62,607 nt of DNA from Bacteroides sp. GTDB lineage: Bacteria > Bacteroidota > Bacteroidia > Bacteroidales > Bacteroidaceae. Positions 31,675-39,960 of the stretch are shown here, piece after piece. Positions within the stretch are counted from its first letter, which is position 1, and every line of letters begins with the position of its first letter. Where the stretch lies: positions 1 to 62,607 of the forward strand of contig NZ_JAQVBV010000031.1 in NCBI RefSeq assembly GCF_028690125.1, given 5' to 3'. Position numbers and translations under genes: made by a program. The notes beneath the pieces were generated by a model. It was given only the letters and a program-made list of their open reading frames with translations, was not told where the DNA came from and ran no database searches.

Positions 31675-31703
31675 ATTATATAACGAATTGTTGCAAATGT
31701 CAA
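31675..31703 (-). promoter_or_regulatory. Consensus sigma-70 promoter
   Basis: TTGACA, 17 bases, TATAAT on the minus strand: a perfect match to the -35 and -10 consensus, 40 bases before the SNF2 helicase ATG. Confidence 0.9.
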
Positions 31704-31733
31704 CAAAAAAAGAGCAACCGATTAAGTTGCTCT
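31704..31733 (-). terminator. Terminator between lysis and replication blocks
   Basis: AGAGCAAC and GTTGCTCT form an 8-bp stem with a 7-base loop, followed by TTTTTTTG on the minus strand. It ends the lysis/YopX transcript right before the helicase promoter. Confidence 0.9.
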
Positions 31734-31742
31734 TTTGTGCTG

Positions 31743-32210
31743 TTACAGCAGTTCTGGATTACTATAAATATCCCCGACTATATCAATGTTTGTGTTCATC
31801 AGAAATTCAAGAGGTCGAGTGTTATTGTCGAATATAGCTCTGCCCTGAAATGTTGGTTTATGAACGAAACGCATTTCAAAACGGGATTTGTCTGCGTTGA
31901 ACTCAATCACCGCATTGTAATTTTCAAACGGGTAAATATTAGCTATAATAATATCACCCTCATACACAGTAACCGCATTTTTTCCTAATATCCCCACTAT
32001 TTGGGATAAGGTGCTATCATCAACCGCTGTCTTGGGAAAGTCTTGGTCATCAAACCCTTGTGCGAGATCCGCAGAATAGTCTGCCAGATTTGCACTTACA
32101 ATGTAGCTGTTATAAGTTATCGGGTCAAGAACTGGGGTTACTGGCATCTTGACAGGATAGCCGTATACCCAAGTCCCACCAGATATTGCTTTTGCTCGGA
32201 ATGTCCGCAT
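31743..32210 (-). CDS. YopX-family protein
   Basis: A 155-residue protein of YopX type. FRAKAISGGTWVYGYPV at the start, KNAVTVYEGDIIIANIYPF in the middle and DIVGDIYSNPELL at the end match the family layout. The role of YopX is unknown. AGGAGGGTAAT precedes the ATG. Confidence 0.8.
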   Translation of the reverse strand: MRTFRAKAISGGTWVYGYPVKMPVTPVLDPITYNSYIVSANLADYSADLAQGFDDQDFPKTAVDDSTLSQIVGILGKNAVTVYEGDIIIANIYPFENYNAVIEFNADKSRFEMRFVHKPTFQGRAIFDNNTRPLEFLMNTNIDIVGDIYSNPELL

Positions 32211-32219
32211 ATTACCCTC

Positions 32220-32672
32220 CTATTTCATAACATATGCAATACCTAAAAGTATTATCTCCAAGTTTTTGAGTTTATTTTGGCGTTCCAAGCTTTTTATCCT
32301 CGCTTTGGTCTCCTTCTCGTACTTTTCTAATAATAGATTGGCATTGTTCAATTTCTCGTCGGTTTTCTTCAAGGATACTCTGACAACTTCTGTTTCTTTC
32401 CTGGATTCTTGCAATAAGGTCTGCGTTGTGGCTATTAATCCTTTCGAGTTCTCTAAGGATATCCTCACTTCGTCCAATTCGCTGTTCGATATTTCCAAGG
32501 CTTGTATCACTGCGGTCAAGCTCTGATTTGCTTTCCCCAAGCTCTGTTCGTATTGAATTAGCTGTGTTTCCGTTATCTGGTATACTCTCTCCGCTGAACA
32601 CGAGGAAGTAAGCACTGGCAAGGATTGCAAAACAAACAACATACAAAAGGTACTTATAACTTTTAGCCACAT
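32220..32672 (-). CDS. Lipoprotein-like coiled-coil protein, candidate outer-membrane spanin
   Basis: A 150-residue protein starting AUG 32672. A basic-hydrophobic signal (MWLKVISTFCMLFVLQSLPV) leads to LTSSC, a lipobox-like site at Cys25. The rest is a long heptad-rich helix and a final hydrophobic NLEIILLGIAYV. A second gene (32272-32670) lies entirely within it in another frame, starting two bases later. Position after the amidase and overlap suggest an Rz1-type spanin. Alternatively only one frame is real. Confidence 0.55.
   Translation of the reverse strand: MWLKVISTFCMLFVLQSLPVLTSSCSAERVYQITETQLIQYEQSLGKANQSLTAVIQALEISNSELDEVRISLENSKGLIATTQTLLQESRKETEVVRVSLKKTDEKLNNANLLLEKYEKETKARIKSLERQNKLKNLEIILLGIAYVMK
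32272..32670 (-). CDS. Membrane-anchored coiled-coil protein, candidate inner-membrane spanin
   Basis: A 132-residue protein starting at GUG 32670, whose codon overlaps the AUG of the other frame (AUGUG). An N-terminal transmembrane segment (YLLYVVCFAILASAYFLVF) is followed by a long polar helix (ILRELERINSHNADLIARI) and a charged tail. This is Rz-type layout: anchored inside, coiled coil outside. One Shine-Dalgarno (GGTGA) would serve both starts. Spanins disrupt the outer membrane, so the host would be diderm. Confidence 0.55.
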   Translation of the reverse strand: MAKSYKYLLYVVCFAILASAYFLVFSGESIPDNGNTANSIRTELGESKSELDRSDTSLGNIEQRIGRSEDILRELERINSHNADLIARIQERNRSCQSILEENRREIEQCQSIIRKVREGDQSEDKKLGTPK

Positions 32673-32688
32673 TGTGTCACCGTCTTTC

Positions 32689-32826
32689 TTAGAAGATTAC
32701 CGCTTTAACTATGAACCCGATAATAAACGAAATTGCACATCCAACATAAAAAGTAGTTTTGGCAAATTTGTTTTTCGCTAAAACTTCTAATTCCTCAACT
32801 TTTGCTTGAAATTCATCTTTAGTCAT
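32689..32826 (-). CDS. 45-residue single-span membrane protein
   Basis: It starts MTKDEFQAKVEELEVLAKNK and ends with a transmembrane helix (CAISFIIGFIVKAVIF). GAGGTGATACT precedes the ATG. It sits between the amidase and the spanin candidates; a holin-tuning (antiholin) or small holin role is possible. Confidence 0.65.
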   Translation of the reverse strand: MTKDEFQAKVEELEVLAKNKFAKTTFYVGCAISFIIGFIVKAVIF

Positions 32827-32854
32827 AGTATCACCTCGCTTCTTTTCTTAACTC

Positions 32855-32951
32855 TGCACTATTATATATGAAAGAAACACTTAAACCGGCTAAATCTCAC
32901 GCAAATTCTTGTTTTAATCTGGGGTAAGTTTGCTGTCTAAGTGTTTCTTCA
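32855..32951 (-). promoter_or_regulatory. Hairpin and -10-like box between amidase and membrane protein
   Basis: GAAACACTTA and TAAGTGTTTC (ends near 32951 and 32870) form a long stem around about 50 bases. TATAAT follows in ATATATAATAG at about 32861-32866 (minus) without a clear -35. It probably restarts or modulates transcription of 32826 to 31743. Confidence 0.45.
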
Positions 32952-32961
32952 TACAGTTTAA

Positions 32962-33501
32962 TTAGCCCAGCATAGAAGAAAGATAGTAAAGAGCTTTCCC
33001 GCGAATAACAACTCCGCCCTCTCGCATTTCCCCGTCAAAGTCAGGGAGATACCATAAATCCCAACGAGTTTCGGGGTCGCCGCTGTGCGGGCCGTACCCA
33101 TCTTCCGTAGCGGCTTCACAATGCGTCATAAAATTCTCCGGATTGATTTCAAGTCCGAGAGCTTTGCTTAGCACCGCAACAACCTTAGCCATGGTTTCAA
33201 TTTGCTCTTTCGTCGGGGGATAGTCACCGAAGTCTGTGTTGTATCCTTCATTTGCAATTGCACCATAACAACAACAGATAGATACACCAACAGCGTCAGA
33301 ATTTCTTTGCCAAGTGTGTGCTAACAAGTCACACAAATCAATGGTGCTCATAACAATTTTACCGTCACCTGTGATGTTTATGTGATAGCTTGGGAAAGTA
33401 GATTGATATTTACCCGCTGTCCAGTGCAAATAAACTTTCTTTATTGCTCCGCACGCACCATTTGCATATTCTTCAAGCTGTTCTAATGTTACCTCTTTCA
33501 C
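32962..33501 (-). CDS. Endolysin: N-acetylmuramoyl-L-alanine amidase
   Basis: A 179-residue single-domain Amidase_2 enzyme. Zinc and active-site parts are YLHWTAGKYQ, SYHINITGDGKIV, LLAHTWQRNSDAVG and MTHCEAA...PETRWDLW. GTG 33501 follows GGAGG and overlaps the holin stop. No separate wall-binding domain and no signal peptide, so it needs the holin to reach the wall. Confidence 0.9.
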   Translation of the reverse strand: MKEVTLEQLEEYANGACGAIKKVYLHWTAGKYQSTFPSYHINITGDGKIVMSTIDLCDLLAHTWQRNSDAVGVSICCCYGAIANEGYNTDFGDYPPTKEQIETMAKVVAVLSKALGLEINPENFMTHCEAATEDGYGPHSGDPETRWDLWYLPDFDGEMREGGVVIRGKALYYLSSMLG

Positions 33502-33803
33502 TTAGTTTCCTCCTTTTCAAGAGTATCTGGGATACCGTTTCTGTCTTTGTCCACCAGATAAGTGGCTAAAAATGCAATAACGGTCGTAGTACCGGCAGAA
33601 GTTTTTGTAAAAGTGTCTAACATAACAAGGTCAGGTTTGCCTGTCGTTTTCCAATCGTCAATCCAGGCAATGATAAAAAGCAAAGGCAACGATAAATATA
33701 GCGTTGCAAAAACAATTATTACCCACAAAGGCAGTTTAGCTTTGCCAACTTTCGGCAAGTTGCTCACAACTAATTTTAATAACCCTTCGATTTTAGCTAT
33801 CAT
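33498..33803 (-). CDS. Holin
   Basis: About 101 residues (MIAKIEGLLKLVVSNL) with a strong hydrophobic stretch LPLWVIIVFATLYLSLPLLF and a second weaker one (AGTTTVIAFLATYLV). The C terminus has DKDRNGIPDTLEKEE, a calcium-loop-like end. Start could also be TTG 33809. Followed at once by the amidase, the usual holin-endolysin order. Confidence 0.7.
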   Translation of the reverse strand: MIAKIEGLLKLVVSNLPKVGKAKLPLWVIIVFATLYLSLPLLFIIAWIDDWKTTGKPDLVMLDTFTKTSAGTTTVIAFLATYLVDKDRNGIPDTLEKEETK

Positions 33804-34080
33804 TTGCAATTTTCTCCAATACTTCTAATCGGTGCGAAATTGCGTCATTTGCAAGTTCCAGCTTAATAAATCTTGCATCCGAAGCCCTTGACTCTTCCTC
33901 TAAGCGTTCACTTAGCTTTTTCATAACGCCTCGAACTTCGTTAACCATCTCACACAGGTTATTTATGCTTTTCTGAAAGGGTTGTATTATTACATAATTT
34001 AGTACATTACAAGCATATTGAATTATACCTAATATGCCTAGTATAACTCCAACTACTACTGCACCCACTTCCCAGCTCAA
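33793..34080 (-). CDS. XhlA-like holin-associated membrane protein
   Basis: A 95-residue protein. An N-terminal transmembrane helix (VGAVVVGVILGILGIIQYA) precedes a coiled coil (VMKKLSERLEEES) that repeats to the end. TTG 34080 after GAGGTGG. It resembles XhlA-type partners of holins. Confidence 0.65.
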   Translation of the reverse strand: MSWEVGAVVVGVILGILGIIQYACNVLNYVIIQPFQKSINNLCEMVNEVRGVMKKLSERLEEESRASDARFIKLELANDAISHRLEVLEKIANDS

Positions 34081-34107
34081 TATACCACCTCTCAGACAAT
34101 GTTTTTG

Positions 34108-34139
34108 TATATAAAAAGCACTCCCGCCAAAAAGTGCTT
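34108..34139 (-). terminator. Terminator after the fibre gene
   Basis: AAGCACT and AGTGCTT with a ten-base loop, followed by TTTATATAC (minus). It separates the tail genes from the lysis cassette. Confidence 0.75.
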
Positions 34140-34155
34140 ATTATTGATAGACAGA

Positions 34156-36627
34156 TTATAAATCCATCTCTTTTGCCGTTACTTCTATTGTCGATACTGC
34201 TACATTTGTTTGTTCCGTTGTTACCGATGTTGTTGGGTAATAAGTAGGTACTGTGTTTACCCCTAAATTTTCTGTAACAGGAGTTGCAAGTTGATAAATC
34301 ATCTTATATGGAGTATAACCTTCATAAGATGCAGTAGGCAAGACAGAAGTTAATCCTGTTAAATCTGTAATCTTACGCCAATTCTTAGTGCATAGGCCGT
34401 TAAAAGTATACTTTGCAGATAGTTCATCAGCAGTAAGATTAGTAAAATCTGCTTCTATTTGTGAGCCTGTCGGTAGTTCAAAGACGCGAATGTCTTTAAC
34501 TGTAATCGAGTTTCCTGCCATTTTATAAAATAAACCAAATATAAAGGTATTAGTAGTAATTGTTGCTTTTGAATTTAAAATTAATTTATTATTTCCTACT
34601 GTTTTAGGGGCAGCGGCTGAACTAAATGCTCCTGAACCAGAAACTATTAAATCCCCTGTTGCAGTATTTGACACCACATTATAGAGTAAGCCATATTTAG
34701 CAGACGGCTTAATAGCAGTAGTCATTTTTATTGCACTAAAAGTAACTCCATCATCATAAAATGTTACACCACTAGAGGCAAAGGTATAAGTACCACTGTT
34801 GTTACTCCACTCTTCCCATGTACTAGGAGTATAAGGAACTTCTGATTTATAGTAAGGAGATGTTCCGTCGGCGTTGCACATCTGCCAGCCATAGAAATAG
34901 GCTTTAATTTCTGAACCACTAGGGGTAAAAGAGTTACACCACCCTGTATCATACATATTAGCACTTATATATAATCTTGATTGTACAGATAATGCCATAC
35001 CATAATCATCAACATAACCTATATTATTATAACCCCCTATCTCTGCACTGTCATATTTATAGGTTAATGAAGCGTTATTTGATGAAGGATAATTAGGTGG
35101 TGTATACATATTCCTCTTGCCAGTTAACCCCAAACCAGCGTTTGCTCCCCAATCTAAACTCCCGTCTAATGTTATCCAGTCACTTATTCTTTTAGTTAGA
35201 ACTCCTGTTCCCAAATCATATTCATTAGCAACACTACCGATTTTCCTTAGAGTGGGTAGGGTAAATTCTTGTGATTGGCTTGCATTATCAGAAACAGTTA
35301 AAGTTCCACTAGAGTCATAAACAGTCCAATGTCTTTTAGTAGCTGATAAATCAGAAGTTAACGGTGCAAAATAGGTTGTATACTCGTCAACGGTTAATGC
35401 TCCTGTGTTGGCTAACTGTTCGTCTGAATAAAGCTTGCTAGAATAATGTATGTTTGCAAAAATACCATTGGCAAATCTAAATGTACCACCCTGAGAGCCC
35501 CAAAACATTTGTTGTAATAATGCGGGGAAAACAGGATTAGTTTTTGTCGCTAGTTTATTACCTTGTATGAATAAAGCAAGCTCACTTGCTGAATACCTTA
35601 CAGCAAATCTCAATTTCCCAGAAGTATAGCCAGTATCAGCTATACTTGCAACATATTGGACATTATTATCATCCCATACCCCTAACCACCACTTTGATAC
35701 TTCATGCCATACAGCAAAACCATGGTTTGTACCACTTACACCTCTAAAACTTTCAAACAAACGTACTGGTTCAGTGTATGCAGTAAAATTAACCGGCAGA
35801 GTTACATCAAATCTTATTGTTCCTTCTTTTGGTATAGCACTTGCAGGGATTGTTAAACTTTCTGCTGAACGAGTTGTTGGGTGAAAGGAAGTGGGGTAGG
35901 GTTTCGCTTCAAGTTGAATGTTTGTGTACCTATAAGCACAAAGAGAACTTGCAACTGCTTGTTTTCTCATAAGTCTTAATTTTACATATGCACACCCCGC
36001 AGGAGTAGTAAAAGATAGTGTTCTAATGCCGTCCGTATATGTCAGGGAAGTACCAATTTCTCCCAAAAATATATTGCTACTGTCATAAAACAATAAGGTT
36101 TCACAAACTTGCTTATCAGACTGCAAAATAACATTTCGCAAAAAAGACAAGATATACAGGGTAGACGGCGTTACGCCAAATTTATTATCAAACTCTGTGT
36201 ACCAAAAAATTTCCTTTTCCGACAATTCGATACCGTTAGTAACATTAACCTTAGTGGAAGCGGAGCCATTATCTAAAATAAGCGAAGTGTAGTTAATTAG
36301 GTTCGTTGTTCCTTCCTCAACCAGCACACCTTTATCCGCTTCAATTCTCGGTACTCCTGCATTAACTACGCTACCGTCTGATTTGTAAGCCGTACTGCTA
36401 CGGGTAAAAGTTGGGGGAGTAGTTGCTATAGGCTCAAATTCAGTAACGGTGTTCCCACTAGCTTTTATTTTTGCATAATCATTATATGAATTATTAAAAG
36501 TAATGTCTGAACCAGTTTTTGTTTTCTCTGTGTAGCCAGCAATTTTTCTTGCACCTTTATATATACTGGCAGGGCCGTAGTTGCCTCTAAATAATTTACA
36601 TAGTTTTTCACCTAAATAAATTGGCAT
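34156..36627 (-). CDS. Large tail fibre / receptor-binding protein
   Basis: An 823-residue protein. The N terminus (MPIYLGEKLCKLFRGNYGPA) is a phage-attachment module; residues of about 65-110 (TFTRSSTAYKSDG, GVLVEEGTTNLI) and the two later beta-sandwich segments (about 285-420 and 600-740) look like LamG/carbohydrate-binding folds. The C terminus ends with YQLATPVTENLGVNTVPTY, common in Bacillota phage fibres. It should bind surface glycans at the tail tip. Confidence 0.8.
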   Translation of the reverse strand: MPIYLGEKLCKLFRGNYGPASIYKGARKIAGYTEKTKTGSDITFNNSYNDYAKIKASGNTVTEFEPIATTPPTFTRSSTAYKSDGSVVNAGVPRIEADKGVLVEEGTTNLINYTSLILDNGSASTKVNVTNGIELSEKEIFWYTEFDNKFGVTPSTLYILSFLRNVILQSDKQVCETLLFYDSSNIFLGEIGTSLTYTDGIRTLSFTTPAGCAYVKLRLMRKQAVASSLCAYRYTNIQLEAKPYPTSFHPTTRSAESLTIPASAIPKEGTIRFDVTLPVNFTAYTEPVRLFESFRGVSGTNHGFAVWHEVSKWWLGVWDDNNVQYVASIADTGYTSGKLRFAVRYSASELALFIQGNKLATKTNPVFPALLQQMFWGSQGGTFRFANGIFANIHYSSKLYSDEQLANTGALTVDEYTTYFAPLTSDLSATKRHWTVYDSSGTLTVSDNASQSQEFTLPTLRKIGSVANEYDLGTGVLTKRISDWITLDGSLDWGANAGLGLTGKRNMYTPPNYPSSNNASLTYKYDSAEIGGYNNIGYVDDYGMALSVQSRLYISANMYDTGWCNSFTPSGSEIKAYFYGWQMCNADGTSPYYKSEVPYTPSTWEEWSNNSGTYTFASSGVTFYDDGVTFSAIKMTTAIKPSAKYGLLYNVVSNTATGDLIVSGSGAFSSAAAPKTVGNNKLILNSKATITTNTFIFGLFYKMAGNSITVKDIRVFELPTGSQIEADFTNLTADELSAKYTFNGLCTKNWRKITDLTGLTSVLPTASYEGYTPYKMIYQLATPVTENLGVNTVPTYYPTTSVTTEQTNVAVSTIEVTAKEMDL

Positions 36628-37601
36628 TATACCACTTCCTCAAATACAAAATAGAAAGTATCAGCATCTTTGACCGCAGTTTCAAATTCTGTAGCCTCAT
36701 AAGTAACCAATCTATTCCCGTTTATCTTTTGGGAGTCAACTGCATTAGTTGCATTTAACGCATGGCCTGCTTCTGCTACATAACTTACCCCAAGCTTTTT
36801 CCAATTAGCTAATATAGTTGGTTCATTGGTAGCTAAAATATAACTATCAGTAACCACGTCATTTGCAACAATAATAGCTACATCACCTTTTTGAGCGTCT
36901 AATAAAAGCATTTCAGAGGTATCAGCAACTGGGAAAGTATCATTAATAGCAATAGCAGGAATTTGAGAAGGGTTTAACTTCCCGTCAACAAGTGTTGCCA
37001 CTTCATTGCCTAACATTGCAATTAAATCTGCTAAAGCTTGTTGGGCAGTTGTTTTACTTGTATCTGCCGCTTCTGCTTTTGATGTTGCAATACCTGCTTG
37101 TGTTGTTGCTACTGTTGCCTTTTCTGTTGCTATTCCAGCCTGCTCAGTTGAAATAACAGCTTTTTCTGTTGCTATTCTTGCCTGTTCCGTTGCAATGATT
37201 GCTTGTGCTGAGGCTGTTTCCTCACTATCAAATGCCTCATCAGCTTTTGTAGTAGCAATACCTGCACTAATATTCGCATTATCAGCGAAAGAGATCGCTT
37301 CACCTGCCTTAGTAATTGCAATATCCTTGCTGCCACTCGCTGAAATAGCAGAATTTTCTGCCTCTGTTGCTTTTCTGGTGGCAACGCCAGCCTTATCAAT
37401 AGCAGTATTCATTGCTTGAACTGCCGCAACTACAGTTTCAATAATACCTAAATCTTCAATAGTTCCATTCATATATTCAACAGAAAGCATTCCAGTTTCC
37501 TGATTAAGAATTGTCCGCTTGATACTTTCACCTTTTGCCCCAGGAGAACTAAGATTTAACACCATATTAACTTTATTTTGAAAGGGTAATTGCATATTCA
37601 T
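36627..37601 (-). CDS. Tail fibre shaft protein with heptad repeats
   Basis: A 324-residue protein. Residues of about 75-195 are an Ala-rich coiled coil; the 7-residue unit GIATEKA (also RIATEQA, VISTEQA) repeats many times, coded by tandem 21-base repeats near 37060-37210. The N-terminal part (NKVNMVLNLSSPGAKGESIK) and the C-terminal globule (residues 205-324) flank it. It probably links baseplate and the 823-residue fibre. Confidence 0.75.
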   Translation of the reverse strand: MNMQLPFQNKVNMVLNLSSPGAKGESIKRTILNQETGMLSVEYMNGTIEDLGIIETVVAAVQAMNTAIDKAGVATRKATEAENSAISASGSKDIAITKAGEAISFADNANISAGIATTKADEAFDSEETASAQAIIATEQARIATEKAVISTEQAGIATEKATVATTQAGIATSKAEAADTSKTTAQQALADLIAMLGNEVATLVDGKLNPSQIPAIAINDTFPVADTSEMLLLDAQKGDVAIIVANDVVTDSYILATNEPTILANWKKLGVSYVAEAGHALNATNAVDSQKINGNRLVTYEATEFETAVKDADTFYFVFEEVV

Positions 37602-37903
37602 TGAGTTACATCCTCCCGTAATACAATTAATATAGTTTCAGAGCTAACAATGATACCATCCTCTGTATACTGAATGTCCATATAAGCCTGACGCTTTTGC
37701 CAATCTGCTGTTCCTGACCTAAATAAGTAGGTACCGGGAGTATCAGACTCAGTAATCGTAAAGCTTTTTAATAAGGTTTTTTCAACATCCCGTATTTCAC
37801 ATTTTATATTAAGGGCCTTACCTGATAAAGGTGTTCCGGCGTCGTCCGTTAAGATGCAGCTAAAATCAAAAGTATCCCCTCTTTTAATTATAATCTGTTC
37901 CAT
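37598..37903 (-). CDS. BppU-like baseplate upper protein, Ig-like
   Basis: A 101-residue beta-sandwich (MEQIIIKRGDTFDFSCILTD) with the KRGDTF...LTDxxGxPL pattern of BppU N-terminal domains, which anchor fibres on the baseplate. GGGAGGGCAAG before the ATG. Confidence 0.75.
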   Translation of the reverse strand: MEQIIIKRGDTFDFSCILTDDAGTPLSGKALNIKCEIRDVEKTLLKSFTITESDTPGTYLFRSGTADWQKRQAYMDIQYTEDGIIVSSETILIVLREDVTQ

Positions 37904-37932
37904 AATCTTGCCCTCCCTTCACTACAAATTAA

Positions 37933-38451
37933 TTATAGTACGATTTGTTCCAATTCTTCTACTGTACTCGCCACTTCAACAAGAGCTTGCTTAGCCCAGC
38001 CCTCTTGCTTACATTTTCCAATATGTAGAGCAAGGTCGTCCATGAACTTCTGAACTTGTGTGGCATTCAAATAAAACACAGTTTTTATAGTGCTACCTTC
38101 AGCGAAACCTCTTACAGGTATTACCCCTTGATAGACAGGGTGATTTGCAAAGTCTGGTGATTGGGTAGCCGCATACATTGTCTGCATTGTGCTTTGGGTA
38201 GCCTCATCACTATCAAAAGTAACTTCTCCCCCAGTAGCAGTAGAAATAAAGCCACCAACTATCTGCTCTTTGGTTTTTTGTGAAATTTGTTTAAGCTTGA
38301 AAACTTTTTTCTCTGCTAATGTGTATGTCGGGTAAACTATTTCAACATCACCAGTTTCCGTGATTTTTAAAAGCTTGCCCTCTGCGTTAGCCTGTGCTGC
38401 AAGGTCGGCATACTGTTTTGCGGTATACCCTTTTACTAATCCTATGCTCAT
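37933..38451 (-). CDS. DUF4376-like tail fibre-associated protein
   Basis: A 172-residue protein. The C-terminal two thirds have FDSDEATQSTMQTMYAATQS and FYLNATQVQKFMDDLALHI, the DUF4376 pattern found in tail-fibre assembly or tip proteins. Start has TTTAAGGAGG. Role in fibre attachment or folding is likely. Confidence 0.65.
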   Translation of the reverse strand: MSIGLVKGYTAKQYADLAAQANAEGKLLKITETGDVEIVYPTYTLAEKKVFKLKQISQKTKEQIVGGFISTATGGEVTFDSDEATQSTMQTMYAATQSPDFANHPVYQGVIPVRGFAEGSTIKTVFYLNATQVQKFMDDLALHIGKCKQEGWAKQALVEVASTVEELEQIVL

Positions 38452-38469
38452 TGTTGCATCCTCCTTAAA

Positions 38470-39084
38470 TTAATATTTGATGATGTAATTCATAGCCATA
38501 TTTACAGGACGATTTTCTTCCGCAGTTGGAACAACCCGAGAAGCGTCAAAACTAAATTCAAAGAAGGCATTATCTCCGCCCTGTGCGGTAGTATTTACTT
38601 CCCATTGCTGAGCCCCTCTAAATGCCCCGGTTGCTAGGCCTGTTGCCCTATCGTCCGCGCCGAATCGACCAGTAATGTTCCTAATTGCGTCACCCTGAAC
38701 GACACCGAGGTCTGCAGAATTACCACCTAAGCCTCGAATAAATACCCCCCGTAAATCTGGAATTTTAAAAGTAGTTGAACCATCACCAGCTCCATAAATG
38801 GTCCCGATAGCTGCAAACAGCCCAGCATAAGTTGTCCGTGAAACTACTTGCCCTCTACAGAACAAGTAACCATCAGGTTCAACTGGCGCCGCATAAAACT
38901 TGATGATGCCTGGAGGCTCTATTGGAGCTTTTAAGTCCAATAATCCTTGAATTAGGTTGTTATTTGCGATTAATAGTTTTAGAATTCGGTTCCACTCATT
39001 AATAGTGGCTGGCATAATCGTTTCTAAATATACCCAGGATTCCTTTACTTTATCTGCTGCATAAGTTATCGTTTCTATGAACAT
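38470..39084 (-). CDS. Tail collar-domain fibre protein
   Basis: A 204-residue protein with a phage collar domain: GYLFCRGQVVSRTTYAGLFA, IGTIYGAGDGSTTF, then IPDLRGVFIRGLGG. These small fibre-tip domains trimerise. The last residues (NRPVNMAMNYIIKY) are the family end. GGAAGGAG before the ATG. Confidence 0.9.
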   Translation of the reverse strand: MFIETITYAADKVKESWVYLETIMPATINEWNRILKLLIANNNLIQGLLDLKAPIEPPGIIKFYAAPVEPDGYLFCRGQVVSRTTYAGLFAAIGTIYGAGDGSTTFKIPDLRGVFIRGLGGNSADLGVVQGDAIRNITGRFGADDRATGLATGAFRGAQQWEVNTTAQGGDNAFFEFSFDASRVVPTAEENRPVNMAMNYIIKY

Positions 39085-39087
39085 CTG

Positions 39088-39960
39088 TTACACTCCTTCC
39101 TTGAATTTCCAAAGAACTTTAAATTGAGTATTTTCTCCTGTTGGGATAACGAAATCTGAACTGGATAAAGCCTCGTTGCTTGCGTTGTATATGACGCAAC
39201 TGGTTAAATACGGGTCCTCAGTGGCAGGTACAGCAAATTCAAGTGTTACTGTATCGTCTGTAACTGTTTTAGATTGGAAAGTGCTAATAACAATATCTCC
39301 GTTAAGAACGACATGGTCAATTAAGTTCATTGCCGCGGTTGCAGATAGGTTTAAGAACTTTGCTGATAAACTGTTTGTTGCCGCCAATTTGTACACCTCC
39401 AAATCTTCTGCTTCATAAAAAGCAAATTCACCTAAGCGCCAAGCCCCTAACTTATACTCCCAAACTGACTTGGAAGATGAAATGGTTTCATTTACTAATA
39501 CTCTTTGGGACAGCAGCGGTTGATAGATATACACAATATTAGCAGGTTTAACTCTGTGAACTAAAGAGCTAAGAGCAAAGTACCAGTCAATATCAAGTGT
39601 TAGGCCTTGAATGTACAGAGTATAAGCGTTGAAGTCTACCCAGCAATTATAGTTTCCTCGCCCCATAATCTTGTCAAGCTGTTGTTTAAGATAAGGAAGT
39701 GTAAATGCTACGCTGGAAGATAACCTCAGAAGTACCATTTCTTTTCTTCTATCAATGGTATCACTATAAGCCGGGGTAATTTCTAACAATTCCTCATATT
39801 GAGCCACCCCGGATTCATCTGCGTTCTCTACGAATTGTCTATCAAACGCCAATTGAAATTCAGACTCTAACAAGTCTACCGTACCTTGTTCAATCTCACA
39901 AAGCTTAGACATTTCATAGACACCATTATAAATAGATGGTACATATTTTTTAAGTTGCAC
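39088..39960 (-). CDS. Baseplate wedge/fibre connector (gpI / DUF2313-like)
   Basis: A 290-residue protein (GTG start behind GGTGG). The first 190 residues have QLKKYVPSIYNGVYEM and RKEMVLLRLSSSVAFTLPYL, matching YmfQ/DUF2313. The last 100 form a beta domain. It joins baseplate J to the fibres. Confidence 0.8.
   Translation of the reverse strand: MQLKKYVPSIYNGVYEMSKLCEIEQGTVDLLESEFQLAFDRQFVENADESGVAQYEELLEITPAYSDTIDRRKEMVLLRLSSSVAFTLPYLKQQLDKIMGRGNYNCWVDFNAYTLYIQGLTLDIDWYFALSSLVHRVKPANIVYIYQPLLSQRVLVNETISSSKSVWEYKLGAWRLGEFAFYEAEDLEVYKLAATNSLSAKFLNLSATAAMNLIDHVVLNGDIVISTFQSKTVTDDTVTLEFAVPATEDPYLTSCVIYNASNEALSSSDFVIPTGENTQFKVLWKFKEGV

Noticed and set aside
37060..37210. CRISPR-like spacing of short repeats
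   Set aside because: Repeats are in-frame heptad codons of a fibre shaft; there are no spacers or cas genes. No CRISPR array was seen anywhere.
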